From Chitinophaga pinensis (lineage in GTDB: Bacteria; Bacteroidota; Bacteroidia; SXHM01), in contig CAMDBK010000198.1 in NCBI GenBank assembly GCA_945889235.1, positions 1 to 5,911 of the forward strand: a DNA stretch of 5,911 nt, given 5' to 3'. The position numbers were made by a program, and so were the translations under genes. Under the pieces are notes generated by a model. The model ran no database searches. It saw nothing but the letters and a program-made list of their open reading frames with translations, and was not told the origin of the DNA. Each line of letters opens with the position of its first letter. Within the stretch, counting starts at the first letter, position 1. Positions 4,579 to 5,911 of this stretch are shown here, piece after piece.

Positions 4579-5911
4579 CTACTTAATAACAATCTTGGCC
4601 ACCGCGCTTTCATACATGGTGCTCTTCAATTCAATCTTACTTTGTGTAATGCCGTCTGTAACAGAAAGGTTGGCAGTGTTTGGTGAAATGGTTCCCAGAT
4701 TATGGGCATGCAATAACAGATAACAGGTAGTTCCTTTTTCAAAATGCAATTTAACCTCGCGCGGGTTTGCTTTCAACTCGTAATTACAAACCACACAACT
4801 ATCGTTCACATAAATGGAAACAATGTCCCCATCCAGAATTTTATCGTCCCACACACGTATGGTAAGGTTACCATTGCTAAAGGTCATTTTATTGGTGGTG
4901 GAATCAACAGGTAATACTCTGCGTCCAACCCATTCTTTGGGCATTTTATAAACCTTAGGATCGGGTGGCGCAACATTTTTAGCTTTTACAGTTTCCTGCT
5001 CGTTAAATTTTTTCTGAGCTTCTAATTTGCGACCAAGGTCAACACGATCCTGCGCTTCTTTGTTGGAATCAATTTCTTTGGGCGGCTCAGGCTTTTTATC
5101 AAATTTCCAGAGATGTATTTTCTTATCGTAGCTTCCGGTAAGCAGCTTGAATTCTGTGCCGGTAAGAAAATTTACTGCCAGCGTTTTACCCGTGTGAAGG
5201 TTAATAGTGTGTTTCTTTTCACCCGTTGCAGCATCCCACACATTCACATTGTAGCGGTCGCTTCCGCTAACCAAAAACATATCGTCTTTTGAAAAAGCCA
5301 TATTGCTGAATGAGTTTGGACCACCGCCTGCATCAAAGCCCAGAATTTCTTTTCCGTAACCGTAATCTACAATTTTTATTTTGCCGTCATCACACCACAG
5401 TGCTACTTTTTTTCCATCACTGGTAAAACAGAACGAAGTGATTTTACAATCCTCAATTTTTATTTCCTTAATAATGCGGTCGCTTTTCATGTCCATAATT
5501 TTTATGGTGTTGTCCACACTAAAAGCAAGGTATTTGCGGTCGGGCGTTTGCATGCCGCAGGTAATGGAGCTTGTTCCGAATTCATGTAAAACAACTGCCA
5601 CTGAATCGGGTTGGGCTACCAACGCTTTGCAGAGATACGAAGTTCCGCCACCGTAATAAATAAATTGCCCGTCAGCTGTAAATGCCGAAAAATTAATAGC
5701 GGTTGAAAGAGTTCCTTTATTTACCAGCGGAGCGGTGCTGCGGAATTTATTTCCGGTAGTAGTACCCCAGATATATACCACACCATACCCATATGAAGCG
5801 GCAATTTTATTTCCTGTTTTATCAAATGAAATGTGGGTTACCTTGGTGCTGTGGCCTTTAAATTCACGAACAAGTGTGCCGGAAGTATCCCACAAAATAA
5901 CATTGCCCTGA
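4579..5911 (-). CDS. WD40-repeat protein with Bacteroidota C-terminal beta domain (partial, 5' end outside window)
   Basis: The last 443 residues of a protein whose start lies beyond the window. The frame stays open to the edge and the first visible residues, QGNVILWDTSG, are the last strand of a WD40 blade, so the TTG at 5895 is an internal Leu codon and not a start. Residues 1 to about 272 form about five to six WD40-like blades; clear strand ends are VVYIWG, NTIKIMDM, GKIKIVDY, YNVNVWDAATGE and KKIHLWKF. A charged, Lys/Glu-rich linker follows (about 273-325, with QDRVDLGRKLEAQKKFNEQE). The C-terminal domain (about 345-443) has WDDKILDGDIVSIYVND and LLHAHNLGTISPNTANLSV, motifs I recall from many Bacteroidota proteins in which this beta domain ends a propeller or enzyme. 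It probably acts as a scaffold for protein contacts. Whether the missing N-terminus carries an enzyme or a signal peptide is unknown. Cysteines in the C-terminal domain argue weakly for the cytoplasm. Confidence 0.88.
   Translation of the reverse strand, partial: QGNVILWDTSGTLVREFKGHSTKVTHISFDKTGNKIAASYGYGVVYIWGTTTGNKFRSTAPLVNKGTLSTAINFSAFTADGQFIYYGGGTSYLCKALVAQPDSVAVVLHEFGTSSITCGMQTPDRKYLAFSVDNTIKIMDMKSDRIIKEIKIEDCKITSFCFTSDGKKVALWCDDGKIKIVDYGYGKEILGFDAGGGPNSFSNMAFSKDDMFLVSGSDRYNVNVWDAATGEKKHTINLHTGKTLAVNFLTGTEFKLLTGSYDKKIHLWKFDKKPEPPKEIDSNKEAQDRVDLGRKLEAQKKFNEQETVKAKNVAPPDPKVYKMPKEWVGRRVLPVDSTTNKMTFSNGNLTIRVWDDKILDGDIVSIYVNDSCVVCNYELKANPREVKLHFEKGTTCYLLLHAHNLGTISPNTANLSVTDGITQSKIELKSTMYESAVAKIVIK

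Noticed and set aside
5893..5895. TTG start codon for the WD40 gene
   Set aside because: The frame continues to the window edge with residues that complete a WD40 strand (NVILWD), so the gene is cut by the window.

Overview
The window looks like a chromosomal segment of a member of the Bacteroidota. The evidence is a moderately AT-rich composition, A-rich translation leaders without clear Shine-Dalgarno sequences, Bacteroidota-type protein families (a DUF7935-like membrane protein, a WD40 protein with a characteristic C-terminal beta domain), and several palindromic intergenic repeats of the kind common in that phylum. The genus cannot be fixed from the sequence.

Layout. (1) 20-1473, plus strand: a tight two-gene unit of a small membrane-anchored protein and an ATP-grasp ligase, 2 bp apart. 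The stop codon of the ligase lies inside a palindromic repeat (1453-1546). (2) 1565-2131, minus strand: a short gene equivalent to only the N-terminal (DUF772-like) part of an IS1182-type transposase, with a hairpin beyond its stop. (3) 2132-2516: no credible gene. It holds four tandem heptamers, a strong terminator-like hairpin, a CGCCTGAGGCG palindrome and eight small hairpins spaced about every 30 bp. Six of those have GAARYC-type stems whose changes are compensated on the other arm, mostly around a TTACGG loop. (4) 2517-3359, minus strand: panB, ketopantoate hydroxymethyltransferase (pantothenate/CoA synthesis), with unusual residues at two positions that are usually conserved in the active site. 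(5) 3360-3717: a divergent promoter region with a small ATCGA/TCGAT palindrome cluster. (6) 3718-4509, plus strand: an inositol-monophosphatase (SuhB-like) protein. (7) 4513-4573: a second palindromic repeat between convergent genes. (8) 4579-5911, minus strand: the C-terminal 443 residues of a WD40 protein that runs off the window.

The genes do not form one pathway; panB and the inositol monophosphatase are housekeeping metabolic genes. The most unusual part is region 3: an array of covarying hairpins, apparently built by duplication of a four-hairpin unit of about 119 bp, next to a stand-alone transposase-like N-terminal domain. I can show the structure of the array from the sequence. Its function (serial terminators, RNA structure, protein-binding array or mobile palindromes) is inference only.
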